From positions 1 to 41,689 of the forward strand of contig PBSN01000016.1 in the NCBI GenBank assembly GCA_002726235.1: a DNA stretch of 41,689 nucleotides. The letters are read 5' to 3'. Shown here piece by piece: positions 16,607-25,273 of this stretch. The first letter of the stretch is position 1. Each line of letters opens with the position of its first letter. Source of the DNA: Nitrospiraceae bacterium (GTDB lineage Bacteria > Nitrospirota > Nitrospiria > Nitrospirales > UBA2166). A program made the position numbers and the translations under genes. The notes under the pieces were generated by a model that was given only the letters and a program-made list of their open reading frames with translations, had not been told where the DNA came from and searched no databases.

Positions 16607-16816
16607 TTATCGAACAGGATCAAACCCTCCCGGGTGGAAGGGATGACATTTAAGAATACGACGAACGGCTAACCAAGTCCCCTTGAATACACCGCATTGA
16701 TGATAGGCCGTCATCGCATAAGAGGAACACGTGGGGTAGAATCGGCACGAAGGCGGAAAAAGCGGAGAAACAATCAATTGATAGAGACGAAGGAGTAGAA
16801 GAATGCCCCTTGTCAT
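16607..16816 (-). CDS. yidD: membrane protein insertion efficiency factor YidD
   Basis: This 69-residue protein has the full YidD signature: [20 protein letters not shown] near 11-30, SSYAMTAY, and HPGGFDPV at the end. It is an amphipathic inner-membrane-associated protein that aids YidC-dependent insertion. Its ATG shares one base with the rnpA stop (TAATG at 16814-16818), indicating coupling. Confidence 0.95.
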   Translation of the reverse strand: MTRGILLLLRLYQLIVSPLFPPSCRFYPTCSSYAMTAYHQCGVFKGTWLAVRRILKCHPFHPGGFDPVR

Positions 16817-17148
16817 TAAATAGGTAATTTCTTGGCGAGAGATTGCCAGGTCCGATCAACCATGTGGTACGGCACCTTATCCATACCCGGCTTGGGGAAA
16901 AACACTAGATCTATGTTTTGAAGCAAATGTAGTCGCCCATGACACGTCATTTCACGAAACACACGTTTTGCGCGATTCCGCCTTACGGAATTGCCAAATC
17001 GTCGACCAACCATAATCCCAATCCGGTTATGAGAAAGTGCATTCGGCCGATGCAGGAGTTTAAAAAACTCTGTACGAACCCAAGTCCCTTCATCGAACAT
17101 CCTCTGAAAATTCGAGCGCCCACGAAGAATGTGTCGATGCCGAGCCAT
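16816..17148 (-). CDS. rnpA: ribonuclease P protein component RnpA
   Basis: This is the protein subunit of RNase P that helps the catalytic RNA trim tRNA 5' ends. I place the start at the ATG at 17148 ([18 protein letters not shown]), giving 110 residues, the normal length. Longer versions of this frame run across rpmH and are not real. The RNR signature is present as [19 protein letters not shown]. It lies 28 bases downstream of rpmH and its stop overlaps the yidD start. Confidence 0.94.
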   Translation of the reverse strand: MARHRHILRGRSNFQRMFDEGTWVRTEFFKLLHRPNALSHNRIGIMVGRRFGNSVRRNRAKRVFREMTCHGRLHLLQNIDLVFFPKPGMDKVPYHMVDRTWQSLAKKLPI

Positions 17149-17176
17149 AATGAATGTGGGGGAAAACCGGATGTGA

Positions 17177-17314
17177 TTACACGGAGAGGCGAGCGCGTCC
17201 CTTAGATCGCCGCCGGGCCAAAACTTTACGCCCATTTTTCGTTCGGCTTCGTACCAAGAACCCATGAGTCCGTTTCCGCTTTTTATTTGATGGGTTGTGG
17301 AAAGTAAGAGACAT
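17177..17314 (-). CDS. rpmH: ribosomal protein L34
   Basis: A 45-codon frame from ATG 17314 to TAA 17177 encodes a very basic protein beginning [19 protein letters not shown] and continuing through [16 protein letters not shown] to a KGRARLSV end, the L34 pattern. The extended N-terminus (HNPSN instead of KRTYQPS) is unusual compared with E. coli. It sits directly before rnpA, as nearly always, and 40 bases downstream of a consensus promoter. It is short enough to be missed by length-filtered gene finders, and another frame across it is open. Confidence 0.95.
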   Translation of the reverse strand: MSLTFHNPSNKKRKRTHGFLVRSRTKNGRKVLARRRSKGRARLSV

Positions 17315-17354
17315 AACAAGCGACCCCTCTTCAGTCTAAAAACAAACGCCGTAG

Positions 17355-17383
17355 ATTATAGAAACCCCCTAGAACAGTGTCAA
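17355..17383 (-). promoter_or_regulatory. perfect sigma-70 consensus promoter for rpmH operon
   Basis: On the reverse strand TTGACA (17383-17378) and TATAAT (17360-17355) are both exact consensus hexamers separated by exactly 17 bases. The predicted transcript starts near 17348, about 35 bases ahead of the rpmH ATG. Such a match suits a gene needed at ribosomal-protein levels. Confidence 0.88.
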
Positions 17384-17408
17384 CCCAATGCCAAAGGAGG
17401 GACTTTGT

Positions 17409-17570
17409 ATGAGCACACACATTGGAGACACCTCTAGGGGTGGGGAGAGAGTCGATGCAAGCACTCAGGCTCCCGAGGCTTACCACCACGTCTCCACTGA
17501 TAACGTCGAAGCGCGTACACACGATGCGGGATTCCACGGTGAAGCTACTCGTCTTGGTGCTGCGTACTGA
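17409..17570 (+). CDS. candidate 53-residue small protein
   Basis: This short frame starts at an ATG preceded by AAAGGAGG (17393-17400) with 8 bases of spacing, an ideal ribosome binding site, and runs to TGA at 17570. The product (MSTHIGDTSRGGERVD...) is polar, rich in H, T, G, A and D, lacks hydrophobic segments and cysteine, and matches nothing I know. The ribosome site overlaps the divergent rpmH promoter's upstream flank. It ends 19 bases before the convergent pterin dehydratase gene. The evidence is the ribosome site and position, not homology. Confidence 0.4.
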   Translation: MSTHIGDTSRGGERVDASTQAPEAYHHVSTDNVEARTHDAGFHGEATRLGAAY

Positions 17571-17589
17571 ATCTAGGATAAACGCTCGC

Positions 17590-17955
17590 CTATGGTTGGA
17601 TGCCCTCGGTAGCGGATCTCACGATTTCAAGGACGCGATCAGACTTTGCTGCCAGAAAAAAATCGCTTTCAGTCAGTCCATTTATTTTATGCGTCCAAAG
17701 ATCAACGGTGCATTTTCCCCAGCCGATGTGGAGCTCAGGGTGATGGCCTTCCTCCTCTGCGACATCTGCGAGTTTATTTGCAAAATCCATCGCATGAACA
17801 AAATTCTTGAACAGGTACGATCGTTGAAGATGAGTGGCACTGTTGGTCAATTCCCAGCTTGAGTCAAGTTGTCCAAGAAGGTTCATCGCTTGACTTTCGG
17901 TAAGTGGTGGAACCCCGCCTCGGCAAGGGATACATTTGTTGTCGGCCAAACTCAT
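17590..17955 (-). CDS. 4a-hydroxytetrahydrobiopterin (pterin-4a-carbinolamine) dehydratase
   Basis: The 121-residue protein dehydrates 4a-hydroxy-tetrahydropterins (PCD/DCoH family). The active-site pattern is complete: EEEGHHPELHI, then VDLWTHKINGLTESDF near residues 72-105. The N-terminus carries a CIPC pair followed by GGVPPL, a prelude seen in many bacterial members of this family. An AGGAGG ribosome site precedes the ATG by about five bases. No aromatic amino-acid hydroxylase lies in the window, so its role may be in a folate/pterin side path. Confidence 0.92.
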   Translation of the reverse strand: MSLADNKCIPCRGGVPPLTESQAMNLLGQLDSSWELTNSATHLQRSYLFKNFVHAMDFANKLADVAEEEGHHPELHIGWGKCTVDLWTHKINGLTESDFFLAAKSDRVLEIVRSATEGIQP

Positions 17956-18278
17956 GCCATCCTCCTCATGTCATCTCTGCTTATTCGTACGGTATCGCAT
18001 ATTGATTTGGTCATATTTTATCAATCAAGTCGTTAAAAAACGCAGGAAATATCATACTGCATGATCATCCGAAGTAAGCCACTCATCACAAGAAAGGAAT
18101 ACTATACACAGAGATGTTCTAGACGGAAATAACTCCCAGTGAACATCAGGTCGCATCCGCGCCGAAACCAGCAAAACAGTTGAGTTGATTGTTCAATGAC
18201 AGAAAATATTGGTGCAATCTGGAGCAGGCCTGGGAGTACAAATTCCTGACGCCGATTATGTTTGTATCGATGCAGAAA
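17956..18278. other. 323-bp gap without a recognised gene
   Basis: The gap holds the promoter area of the pterin dehydratase gene and the 3' flank of the large SBBP gene. It is A+T-richer than its surroundings. I see TTGATT and TAAAAT elements on the reverse strand but no well-spaced pair, and no coding frame, RNA gene or strong hairpin. Confidence 0.4.
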
Positions 18279-20852
18279 TCAGCCGCCACCTATTGCACGG
18301 ATGAGCATATTGTTACGCTCATTCCCCTCCACAACCGCGTCACCATCATCAATAACGATAATCGCGAATTTGTCGACGAGAGATTCGAGCTCGCGAACTT
18401 TAAATTTCCGTATTCTCGGCTCAAGAACTTCTACTTGAAATGATTGTCGCGCCGGCCGATCATTATCATCAAACACATTGTCATCGGACACAAACAATGA
18501 CACGAAAAACGGTGCAATATCCGCACTCGCTCCAAAATTTCCAATATTCAGCTTCACGACAAGCTGATCTCCAGATGCCTTGACTTTATGTTTAAACTTC
18601 ATAATTTCAGCGGAAAGGTCAGGCAAACCAGCTTGTTCAACGTCAGTAATCTTTAGAATAAAAGCATCACTTTCCCTTCCAAATATTTCCTGAACCGCAT
18701 CAGTCGTTGGAAAGTCAACGGACGTTGTTTTTCCTGCGATATAGGCATTTCCACCACGATCAACAATAATCGAGGTCCCAACATCATCACTCCTACCCCC
18801 AATATACGTGGAATACAAAAGTAGTTCGCCATCCGAATGAAGCTTTGCAGCAAATGTTTCTCCGTCAAAAATCCCGCCATTTTTTTCCTCTTGCACCGCA
18901 TTCATGACCGGGAAATCATCGGAAGTCGTCCGACCAGTAATATAGGCATTACCCGAAACATCAAGCGCAATGCTGTTGCCAATGTCATCACGTTGTCCAC
19001 CAACATAAGTGGAAAAGATAAGAAATTCTCCAGTAGGCGCGAGCTTCAATACAAAGGCATCACCATTTCTTGCCACATTATTTGACCCAAAACCTGGCTG
19101 CAACACCCCTTCTGTCGTGGGAAAATCCCTTGAGCGAGTACCACCAACAATGTACCCGTTCCCCGCACTATCAAGGGCCACCCCACGGCCTATATCGTCG
19201 CCTTTACCCCCTAGGTAACTGGAATACTCAAGCTGTGTTCCCTCAGAATTGAGTTTCACGATAAACGCATCATCCCGCCCACCCAAAACCGTTTGCACCG
19301 ATTCAGCGGTTGTCGGAAAATTTTCTGAATCTGTCACACCAGTAACAACGACCTGACCAAAAGAATCGACGACAATTGCTTCCCCTTGATCATCACCAGC
19401 TCCCCCGAGATAGGTTGAATAGAGCAAATCGGTTCCACTCGCATTAAGGCGGGTGACAAACGCATCATCCTCGCCACCGGATTGAGGTTGTACCGCCGCA
19501 TCGCTCGTCGGGAAATCTTCCGAACCTGTACGACCTGTCATAAACGCCTCACCCAAAGAGCTCACCGTAATCCCAAGCCCAATATCGCTCTCACTGCTTC
19601 CCAGAAAAGTGGAATAGATGAATGCGCTGCCCTCTGGATTCAACTTAAACGCAAATGCATCAACACCTCCATTCATCCTTGTCTGAAACGCACCAGCAGT
19701 AGCCGGAAAGTTTTTTGAGAACGTGCTTCCCACAACATACACCGCTCCATTCGCATCGACCGCCATGTCATTTGCAACATCAATGTCATGGCCGCCAATA
19801 ACTGTTGAGTAGATCAACTCATTTCCCTGTGACGTGAACTTGGCAACGAACACATCTTGCACACCAGCTCCTGTTGGCTGCAGCGAACTCTCAGTCGGGA
19901 AACCGCCGTTGGTTGTTCCTGCTACAAACACGTGTCCATTGGCATCTAATCCGATTCCAGCTCCATGATCAAGACCATTGCCTCCGAGATAGGTTGAATA
20001 GAGCAACACAGGATCAATCACAAGAGGTTTTGTTCGATCAAAGGCCGCAACATGAAATCTGACGTTCCCATCATTCGTAATGCGGTATCCCCCCTTGATC
20101 GGCACTCGGGTCCGAGTGACACCATCCCCAGTTGGCGATTCGGTTACGTCTTGGTAAATCACCGGCTTCTGATAGATTAGGCGCGCTCCTGCAACCGACA
20201 ACACGAGATTTCCTCCACGATCAATCGCCATCGTGTCGACACCATCAAAACCTATGGTAACGTCATGAGGATTGGCACCCGATTCAACAATGACATCATA
20301 TTCAAAATGTCCTTTGTTTCCGTAATAGACCATGTGAATCCCAGGGTATACCTCGTCATACCGCACCCTGGCATACATCGGAATGTCGGTGTGCCAGCGC
20401 GCAGGATCACTACCTCCCAAATAATGGTATTTGCCGTGTAAGGGATCTAGCCCCTTAATAGTTGGAGAAGGGTTGGCTCCAATAAATCGCATCCGAAGCA
20501 TAGACGAACGAGGTGAATTCTGCGTGATTGATCCAGACAGCGCTTCATGAGGTGGATCGAAAACGAACACCCGCTCGGAGGAGGAAAGTAACAGAGAACC
20601 TCCCCGCTGCTGAGAGAAAAACTTCACCTCAGAGTTGAACTGCCCATGGTTTGCTTGGAAGGTCACCGGCAACGTGGTCGCATTCATTGCCATCACTGGT
20701 ATCGTTTCCATACTCCACGACGTCGTTGGAAGACTCACAATCCCTCCAAACAACATGACAACACCCATTCTGCGTGTGAAGACAGACAAGGCCGCGACAT
20801 CCCAATAGGACACTTGCCTCATCACCATCCTAAACACCCGAACACCATCCAT
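18279..20852 (-). CDS. large secreted SBBP-repeat protein with C-terminal CARDB-like domain
   Basis: The 857-residue protein has a signal peptide (MGVVMLFGGIVSLPTTSWS). A ~220-residue N-terminal domain follows, typical of SBBP proteins, containing FQANHGQF, HYLGGSDPARWHTDIP and YPGIHMVYYGNKGHFEYDV. Then come seven beta-propeller-like repeats built on LLYSTYLGG-x3-DDxG-x-x-I-x-(L/V)D-x-x-GNxY(I/V)xGxT-x-S-x-DFPTT, spaced about 60 residues. The last ~110 residues resemble a CARDB adhesion module (LPDLSAEI...GNERNNMLI). Neither a transmembrane anchor nor a sorting tail is evident, so it is probably released or surface-attached. The first ATG overlaps truA by 23 bases; the ATG at 20828, just after the truA stop, is an equal candidate. 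Confidence 0.88.
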   Translation of the reverse strand: MDGVRVFRMVMRQVSYWDVAALSVFTRRMGVVMLFGGIVSLPTTSWSMETIPVMAMNATTLPVTFQANHGQFNSEVKFFSQQRGGSLLLSSSERVFVFDPPHEALSGSITQNSPRSSMLRMRFIGANPSPTIKGLDPLHGKYHYLGGSDPARWHTDIPMYARVRYDEVYPGIHMVYYGNKGHFEYDVIVESGANPHDVTIGFDGVDTMAIDRGGNLVLSVAGARLIYQKPVIYQDVTESPTGDGVTRTRVPIKGGYRITNDGNVRFHVAAFDRTKPLVIDPVLLYSTYLGGNGLDHGAGIGLDANGHVFVAGTTNGGFPTESSLQPTGAGVQDVFVAKFTSQGNELIYSTVIGGHDIDVANDMAVDANGAVYVVGSTFSKNFPATAGAFQTRMNGGVDAFAFKLNPEGSAFIYSTFLGSSESDIGLGITVSSLGEAFMTGRTGSEDFPTSDAAVQPQSGGEDDAFVTRLNASGTDLLYSTYLGGAGDDQGEAIVVDSFGQVVVTGVTDSENFPTTAESVQTVLGGRDDAFIVKLNSEGTQLEYSSYLGGKGDDIGRGVALDSAGNGYIVGGTRSRDFPTTEGVLQPGFGSNNVARNGDAFVLKLAPTGEFLIFSTYVGGQRDDIGNSIALDVSGNAYITGRTTSDDFPVMNAVQEEKNGGIFDGETFAAKLHSDGELLLYSTYIGGRSDDVGTSIIVDRGGNAYIAGKTTSVDFPTTDAVQEIFGRESDAFILKITDVEQAGLPDLSAEIMKFKHKVKASGDQLVVKLNIGNFGASADIAPFFVSLFVSDDNVFDDNDRPARQSFQVEVLEPRIRKFKVRELESLVDKFAIIVIDDGDAVVEGNERNNMLIRAIGGG

Positions 20853-21651
20853 CGTACGTCACGTTCATCAAGTATAACCCATGAGGTGGAGCCGTTCTTC
20901 CAGATTGACATCGGTCCCGTGCCTCAAGAATATCGGAGATTGATGAGGCAGAAATCTTTCCTGCTCCCACATCAACACAGGTCCCCACTATCACACGAAC
21001 CATTTGCTTTAGAAAGCGATCTGCTTCAACAGTCAACACGATTTCATCACCTTCTTTAATGACCTTGCAGGATACCACCGTGCATATGGTGTCTTGAGTC
21101 TGTGTGGGCATGCAACGAAACGATGTAAAGTCGTGCATTCCGCAAAACCGCTTTGCCGCCTCTTGCATGTCCTGAACAGAGAGAGTCTGCCAAATATGCC
21201 ACCTACGATTCCATGCAAGCCCAGAGCGTTCACGCCGGTTGAGTATCCGATACTCATATCGTTTGGTCCTTGCAGAAAATCTCGGATGAAAATCATTGCC
21301 GACGGGCTCCGCCAACCGAACGGAAATATCGGCTGGCAGGAGGCGATTCAATACATACCGCCAATCGCGATGAGAATGTGCGCCATCAACGCGAAAACTT
21401 GCAACTTGTGCTACGGCATGCACGCCTGCATCCGTGCGGCCTGCTGCCACCACCGGCGTATCTTGTTGAATAATTTGCTGAAGGGAGTTTTCAACAACTC
21501 CTTGAATGGTAGGAACGAGAGGCTGTCTTTGCCATCCATGATAGCATGTCCCATCGTATTCAACGATGAGCCGAATCTGTACTTCCTTACTCTCCGGAAA
21601 CAACGTACTGCGATTTGTTATATGCCGGAATGTATTCTGATATTCCAACAA
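20830..21651 (-). CDS. truA: tRNA pseudouridine(38-40) synthase TruA
   Basis: TruA isomerises uridines 38-40 in the anticodon stem-loop. The sequence has RLIVEYDGTCYHGWQRQP, the catalytic-aspartate motif AAGRTDAGVHAVAQVA, RFSARTKRYEYRIL and LRMVR-like FLKQMVRVIVG. The start is uncertain: the TTG at 21651 gives 273 residues but overlaps the amidase gene by 65 bases; a TTG at 21603 would trim this. An AAGGAAG sits 7 bases before an ATT at codon 26, just at the conserved region. All options leave the enzyme domain whole. Confidence 0.93.
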   Translation of the reverse strand: MLEYQNTFRHITNRSTLFPESKEVQIRLIVEYDGTCYHGWQRQPLVPTIQGVVENSLQQIIQQDTPVVAAGRTDAGVHAVAQVASFRVDGAHSHRDWRYVLNRLLPADISVRLAEPVGNDFHPRFSARTKRYEYRILNRRERSGLAWNRRWHIWQTLSVQDMQEAAKRFCGMHDFTSFRCMPTQTQDTICTVVSCKVIKEGDEIVLTVEADRFLKQMVRVIVGTCVDVGAGKISASSISDILEARDRCQSGRTAPPHGLYLMNVTYDGWCSGV

Positions 21652-22798
21652 AGATCGACTCTGCGACCTGCTGGCGGAACTTTGATGACGCGAGGCGCTT
21701 TCTATCCTTTGAATTCGTCAGGTAAGCAACTTCAGCGAGGATGCCAGCCATCGGTGCAGCAGTGTGTCGAAGCACATAAAACGGTGCAGTCTTTACGCCC
21801 AAGTCGGCAAGGTTATATTTGGCTCCAAGCTGTTTTGCCATCGCTTCCCTTGTCAACCATGCCAAATCAATGGAATTCTCAACCTTCCGTCGCATAAGCA
21901 GGTCGCTATTTAGCTGGGCGATCTCGTTAATGTCGCCAATCTCTTCAAGCGAGATCCCATTCTCTCTGGCCGCAACTGCTAAAGCACGCTCATCTTCAGC
22001 CACCCCAAACGTATAGACTTCCAGACCCTCGACCTTTGAATTTGAATGGGCATTGGCATGAATGGAAATAAACAAGTCAGCCTTCTTCTCGTTCGCCAAT
22101 GCTACTCGATCTTCCAACTCAACAAACACATCCGTCTCACGCGTCATATAGATCGTAGCATCGGACCGGTTTTCCATAATCAGGCGAAGTCTAAGCGCAA
22201 TATCCAGAACAAGATCCTTCTCTTCAAGTTTTGCTTTTTTAACCGTCGCTCCTGGATCTTTTCCACCATGCCCTGGATCAATCACAATGGTCCGAATGTC
22301 TCCCTCGGCACGACGCTGCTCTTCCGTCAAAACTTTGGGTGAGGTTCCTGATTTCGATGCACCATGCGCTCGCTGTGTCGACACGTCATAGAGATCGATC
22401 ACAAGCCGATAAGGCTTATCGAGACTGAGAATCCTAAACGTTCCCATCACGGCAAGATCAAGATCAACACGAACCCGATCGCCCTTCCACGAGTAAATGC
22501 TCATTGGGTGGGGAATATCGGTACTGACAATGGCCTGTTGCGCCTCCGGCCCAAGCACAACGTCTTGGATCGTGATCGTCGCACGATCAGGGTTTGCCAG
22601 CCGTTGATGTGCATAGTCAGCTTGCTGCTCGAGATCAAACACAACCCGAACATACTCCGGTGAATGCCCCACGCGGATATTTTTTACAAGTGATTGAGTA
22701 GCAGAAAAATCGGCGAGACCGAGACTAGGAAAGGAGAAAAACAACGTGAAAGCGACCCACAGGACTCCCCCGAACAAAAACGTCCTTCTGGCACTCAC
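21587..22798 (-). CDS. N-acetylmuramoyl-L-alanine amidase (AmiC-like, AMIN domain)
   Basis: This 403-residue periplasmic zinc amidase cleaves the amide between MurNAc and the stem peptide, usually at the septum. A signal peptide (to about residue 29) is followed by an AMIN domain (~35-140) that binds septal peptidoglycan, a linker, and an Amidase_3 catalytic domain with IDPGHGGKDPG (H177), LEEKD (E192/E193), SIHANA (H247) and AEVAYLTN holding the catalytic glutamate. A helix between the second histidine and the final motif (NEIAQLNSDLLMRRK) resembles the autoinhibitory helix that needs an EnvC/NlpD-type activator. It overlaps truA at the 3' end. Confidence 0.93.
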   Translation of the reverse strand: MSARRTFLFGGVLWVAFTLFFSFPSLGLADFSATQSLVKNIRVGHSPEYVRVVFDLEQQADYAHQRLANPDRATITIQDVVLGPEAQQAIVSTDIPHPMSIYSWKGDRVRVDLDLAVMGTFRILSLDKPYRLVIDLYDVSTQRAHGASKSGTSPKVLTEEQRRAEGDIRTIVIDPGHGGKDPGATVKKAKLEEKDLVLDIALRLRLIMENRSDATIYMTRETDVFVELEDRVALANEKKADLFISIHANAHSNSKVEGLEVYTFGVAEDERALAVAARENGISLEEIGDINEIAQLNSDLLMRRKVENSIDLAWLTREAMAKQLGAKYNLADLGVKTAPFYVLRHTAAPMAGILAEVAYLTNSKDRKRLASSKFRQQVAESIFVGISEYIPAYNKSQYVVSGE

Positions 22799-22867
22799 AG
22801 CGGCATACGACCTGTTGTAAATATGGGCTTCGATATTTTTTACTCAGAACAACGCGCCAACCAGGGT

Positions 22868-22897
22868 AATCTATGCCTAGAAAATGAGAAAAGTCAA
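22868..22897 (-). promoter_or_regulatory. candidate promoter for the amidase-truA-SBBP run
   Basis: On the reverse strand TTGACT (22897-22892) and TAGATT (22873-22868) are 18 bases apart, about 70 bases before the amidase ATG. The -35 matches five of six consensus bases and the -10 four of six. Confidence 0.35.
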
Positions 22898-23041
22898 GTC
22901 AGCAAAGGCGAAAACCACTGTGCCTACAGACCCTGTTGCAGTTGATGGCAACGGGATGAAGCGGGCGATATCGTCATCATTCTGCCACACCCCCCCCATG
23001 TGCTTGACAAGAAAATTCAGGCCTCTCTACCCTAACGAGGT

Positions 23042-23581
23042 ATGGCTCAGAAAGTCATTATAGACGGCTACAATCTTCTCGGGGTGCGTGGACCGATCCG
23101 GGCTGAGATGGAGCAGGAACGCGCACACCTCATTCACGAACTTGGACGCTATGCAAAGCGAAAACACCATCAACTCACAGTGGTATTTGACGGGTGGAAA
23201 TCCGGGGATCCCGTGGAAGGCCAACAGCGCATATCAGGCATCACGGTGATCTTTTCCAAGCTAGGCGAACGAGCTGACCAAGTCATCCAACGGCTCTGCG
23301 TTGAGTACGGAACAAATGCTGTTGTGGTGTCATCAGATCGCGAAATCAGCGACTACACACGCAGCCAGGGAAACTTCGCCATCAGCGCTCAAGAATTTGA
23401 ACAACGCCTTCACCAAGCGTCGACCGATAAAACACGACACCAAGCCAGAGGCAAAACAGAACTCGACGACGATGGTGTCGACCAACACGGGGGAGAGAAA
23501 CAAACCGGAAAGAAAAAAGGCAACCCTCGAAAACTCCCGAGAAAGGAACGACTGCGAAACCGCCGTTTACAACAATTCTAG
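23042..23581 (+). CDS. YacP-type NYN domain ribonuclease
   Basis: The 179-residue protein has a PIN-like NYN_YacP domain in residues 1-125: KVIIDGYNLLG with the first metal aspartate, TVVFDGWKSG, GERADQVIQRL and VVVSSDREISDY. This family (Rae1/YacP) contains ribosome-linked endoribonucleases. The last ~55 residues are a highly basic, disordered tail (KKKGNPRKLPRKERLRNRR) likely to contact RNA. It stands alone, convergent with tatD; a GAGG lies close to the ATG. The substrate is unknown. Confidence 0.87.
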   Translation: MAQKVIIDGYNLLGVRGPIRAEMEQERAHLIHELGRYAKRKHHQLTVVFDGWKSGDPVEGQQRISGITVIFSKLGERADQVIQRLCVEYGTNAVVVSSDREISDYTRSQGNFAISAQEFEQRLHQASTDKTRHQARGKTELDDDGVDQHGGEKQTGKKKGNPRKLPRKERLRNRRLQQF

Positions 23582-23660
23582 TAAGATATCGAAGCAATCC
23601 ACCAGCGACCTCGATGGGCAAGCCGATTCTGACACCCTGCTCGAGTCAAATCACTGTTGT

Positions 23661-24428
23661 TCACCCAATCCCAAACAGTTTCTTGGCATTGGCTGACGAC
23701 ACTCGTGCAATCTCTTGCACCGATGTGGGAAACTTTTCATCCGCAATGGTCGCAAGAACGGCAGGTAAATACGAGGGCTCGTTGCGCTTTCCTCGATATG
23801 GAATCGGAGCCAGATACGGGCAATCGGTTTCGATAAGTAGTCGATCAAGCGGAACAACTTGCACTGCTTCCCGCAACTCAGTTGCCTTGGGAAAGGTCAC
23901 AATGCCTGAAAACGACACCATGAATCCGAGATGCAACGCCTGCGTTGCATAGGCAGGATCTCCCGTAAAGCAATGAAACACCCCGGGACGATCCTTCCAT
24001 TCCTCTTCAAGAATAGCAAGTGTATCCTCTTGCGCATCACGCGTATGGATCACCACCGGAAGATCCAGAGCACGTGCAATGCCGAGCTGATCCTTAAATC
24101 GCTCGCGTTGAATGTCACGCGGTGAATGATCATAGTAGTAATCCAATCCAATTTCTCCATAGGCAACGACACGAGGGTGACTCGCCAACACACTGAGTCC
24201 CGCCAAGTCCTCTGCGGTGAGATCTTTAGCCTCATGCGGATGACCACCCACAGTGGCATAGATAAATGAGTGTTGCTCGGCAAGTGCAACAGCCGCACGA
24301 CTGTTCTCAAGATCCGTCCCAACCGTAATTAGCACCTCAACTCCAGCGTTGCGAGCACGAGCGATTACCTCATCACGGTCAGAGTCGAACCGTGCATCGT
24401 GAACGTGTGAGTGGGTATCAATCAACAT
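23661..24428 (-). CDS. tatD: TatD-family metal-dependent deoxyribonuclease
   Basis: The 255-residue TIM-barrel hydrolase has the full set of metal ligands: H6 and H8 (DTHSHVH), E92 (GEIGLD), H128 (VIHTRDA), H152 (VFHCFTG) and D202 (IETDCPYLAP). Family members trim 3' ends of DNA or remove D-aminoacyl groups. Its start overlaps the 3' end of plsC by 7 bases, so it is the second gene of a plsC-tatD pair. YcfH/TatD paralogues cannot be told apart by eye. Confidence 0.93.
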   Translation of the reverse strand: MLIDTHSHVHDARFDSDRDEVIARARNAGVEVLITVGTDLENSRAAVALAEQHSFIYATVGGHPHEAKDLTAEDLAGLSVLASHPRVVAYGEIGLDYYYDHSPRDIQRERFKDQLGIARALDLPVVIHTRDAQEDTLAILEEEWKDRPGVFHCFTGDPAYATQALHLGFMVSFSGIVTFPKATELREAVQVVPLDRLLIETDCPYLAPIPYRGKRNEPSYLPAVLATIADEKFPTSVQEIARVSSANAKKLFGIG

Positions 24429-25180
24429 AGAGTTCCTTGATGGTTCATTTCACCTACCGTCTTTTCGATCCATGATTCCGCCAATACGTTAATCTCTGCG
24501 GCAGACCTTCCCTCTGAATCAATCACCGGACCAAACGTCAATTGAATGGTCCCGGGGCGCTTCAAAAATTTACGCCGCGGCCAACACTCCCCCGCGTTGT
24601 GAGCTACCGGAACCACCGGATACCCCGTTCGCGCAGCAAGCAATGCCCCCCCCAACGCATACACACCCCTCGAACCTGCCGAAACGCGTGTGCCCTCTGG
24701 AAACACAACAAGCCATCGACCGGCCTCCAAACGTTCACGCCCTTGAACCAATAACTGATAGATTGCCTTACGGCGAGCCAAGCGATCAATGGCAACAGGC
24801 TCAAGAAGAGCCAATCCCCAGCCAAAAAGTGGAATCCACAACAACTCCCGTTTGATAACAAATGCCAAAGGTGGCAAACACAGAGGTAAAACCAATGTCT
24901 CCCAAGCCGACTGGTGCTTGCACAACACAATCGCGTTGGTTGCTGGAATATTCTCTCGCCCAATCACCTCGTAATGGATTCCACACGTTAGCGCAAGCCA
25001 CCACACATTGAAGCGATTCCACTGGATAAAAAACCAATATCGCCATAAAAATGGTAATGGGAACACGAGAAGACAAAACGGCGCAAAAATAATCGTCGAG
25101 ACCCCTTGCCCCAACACGAATAACAACGACCGAACATATGCGCCCATAGAGTCCAAAATCACCCGTTCAAACCAAAGCAC
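24422..25180 (-). CDS. plsC: 1-acyl-sn-glycerol-3-phosphate acyltransferase PlsC
   Basis: The 252-residue membrane-bound enzyme acylates lysophosphatidate to phosphatidate. The catalytic block reads KHQSAWE (H89 to E94, the HX4E variant common in several Gram-negative groups instead of HX4D), with the substrate block FPEGTR at 160-165 and a following GGALLAARTGYPVVPVA. One or two hydrophobic segments precede the catalytic domain. An ATG at 25147 would shorten it by 11 residues. It can supply the phosphatidate consumed by the putative cytidylyltransferase encoded at 5693-6643. Confidence 0.93.
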   Translation of the reverse strand: MLWFERVILDSMGAYVRSLLFVLGQGVSTIIFAPFCLLVFPLPFLWRYWFFIQWNRFNVWWLALTCGIHYEVIGRENIPATNAIVLCKHQSAWETLVLPLCLPPLAFVIKRELLWIPLFGWGLALLEPVAIDRLARRKAIYQLLVQGRERLEAGRWLVVFPEGTRVSAGSRGVYALGGALLAARTGYPVVPVAHNAGECWPRRKFLKRPGTIQLTFGPVIDSEGRSAAEINVLAESWIEKTVGEMNHQGTLC

Positions 25181-25273
25181 ACATCCAACATAATTGTATT
25201 GATAGAAACGAAGCCTTCCTGTACGCTTGAATGAGATTCAGCATCGTATCACACGACAACGCCCACGCGAATA

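Noticed and set aside
17177-17314. Possible DnaA box (CTTTCCACA) suggesting an origin beside rpmH
   Set aside because: Two mismatches to TTATCCACA, inside the rpmH coding start, with no cluster of boxes and no dnaA.
17149-17319. N-terminally extended RnpA frame running upstream to 17319
   Set aside because: The extension covers rpmH in another frame and has no RnpA likeness; the ATG at 17148 gives the normal length.
18279-20852. CRISPR-like or DNA tandem repeat array in the SBBP gene
   Set aside because: The periodicity is at protein level (about 180 bp units, diverged DNA), explained by SBBP repeats.
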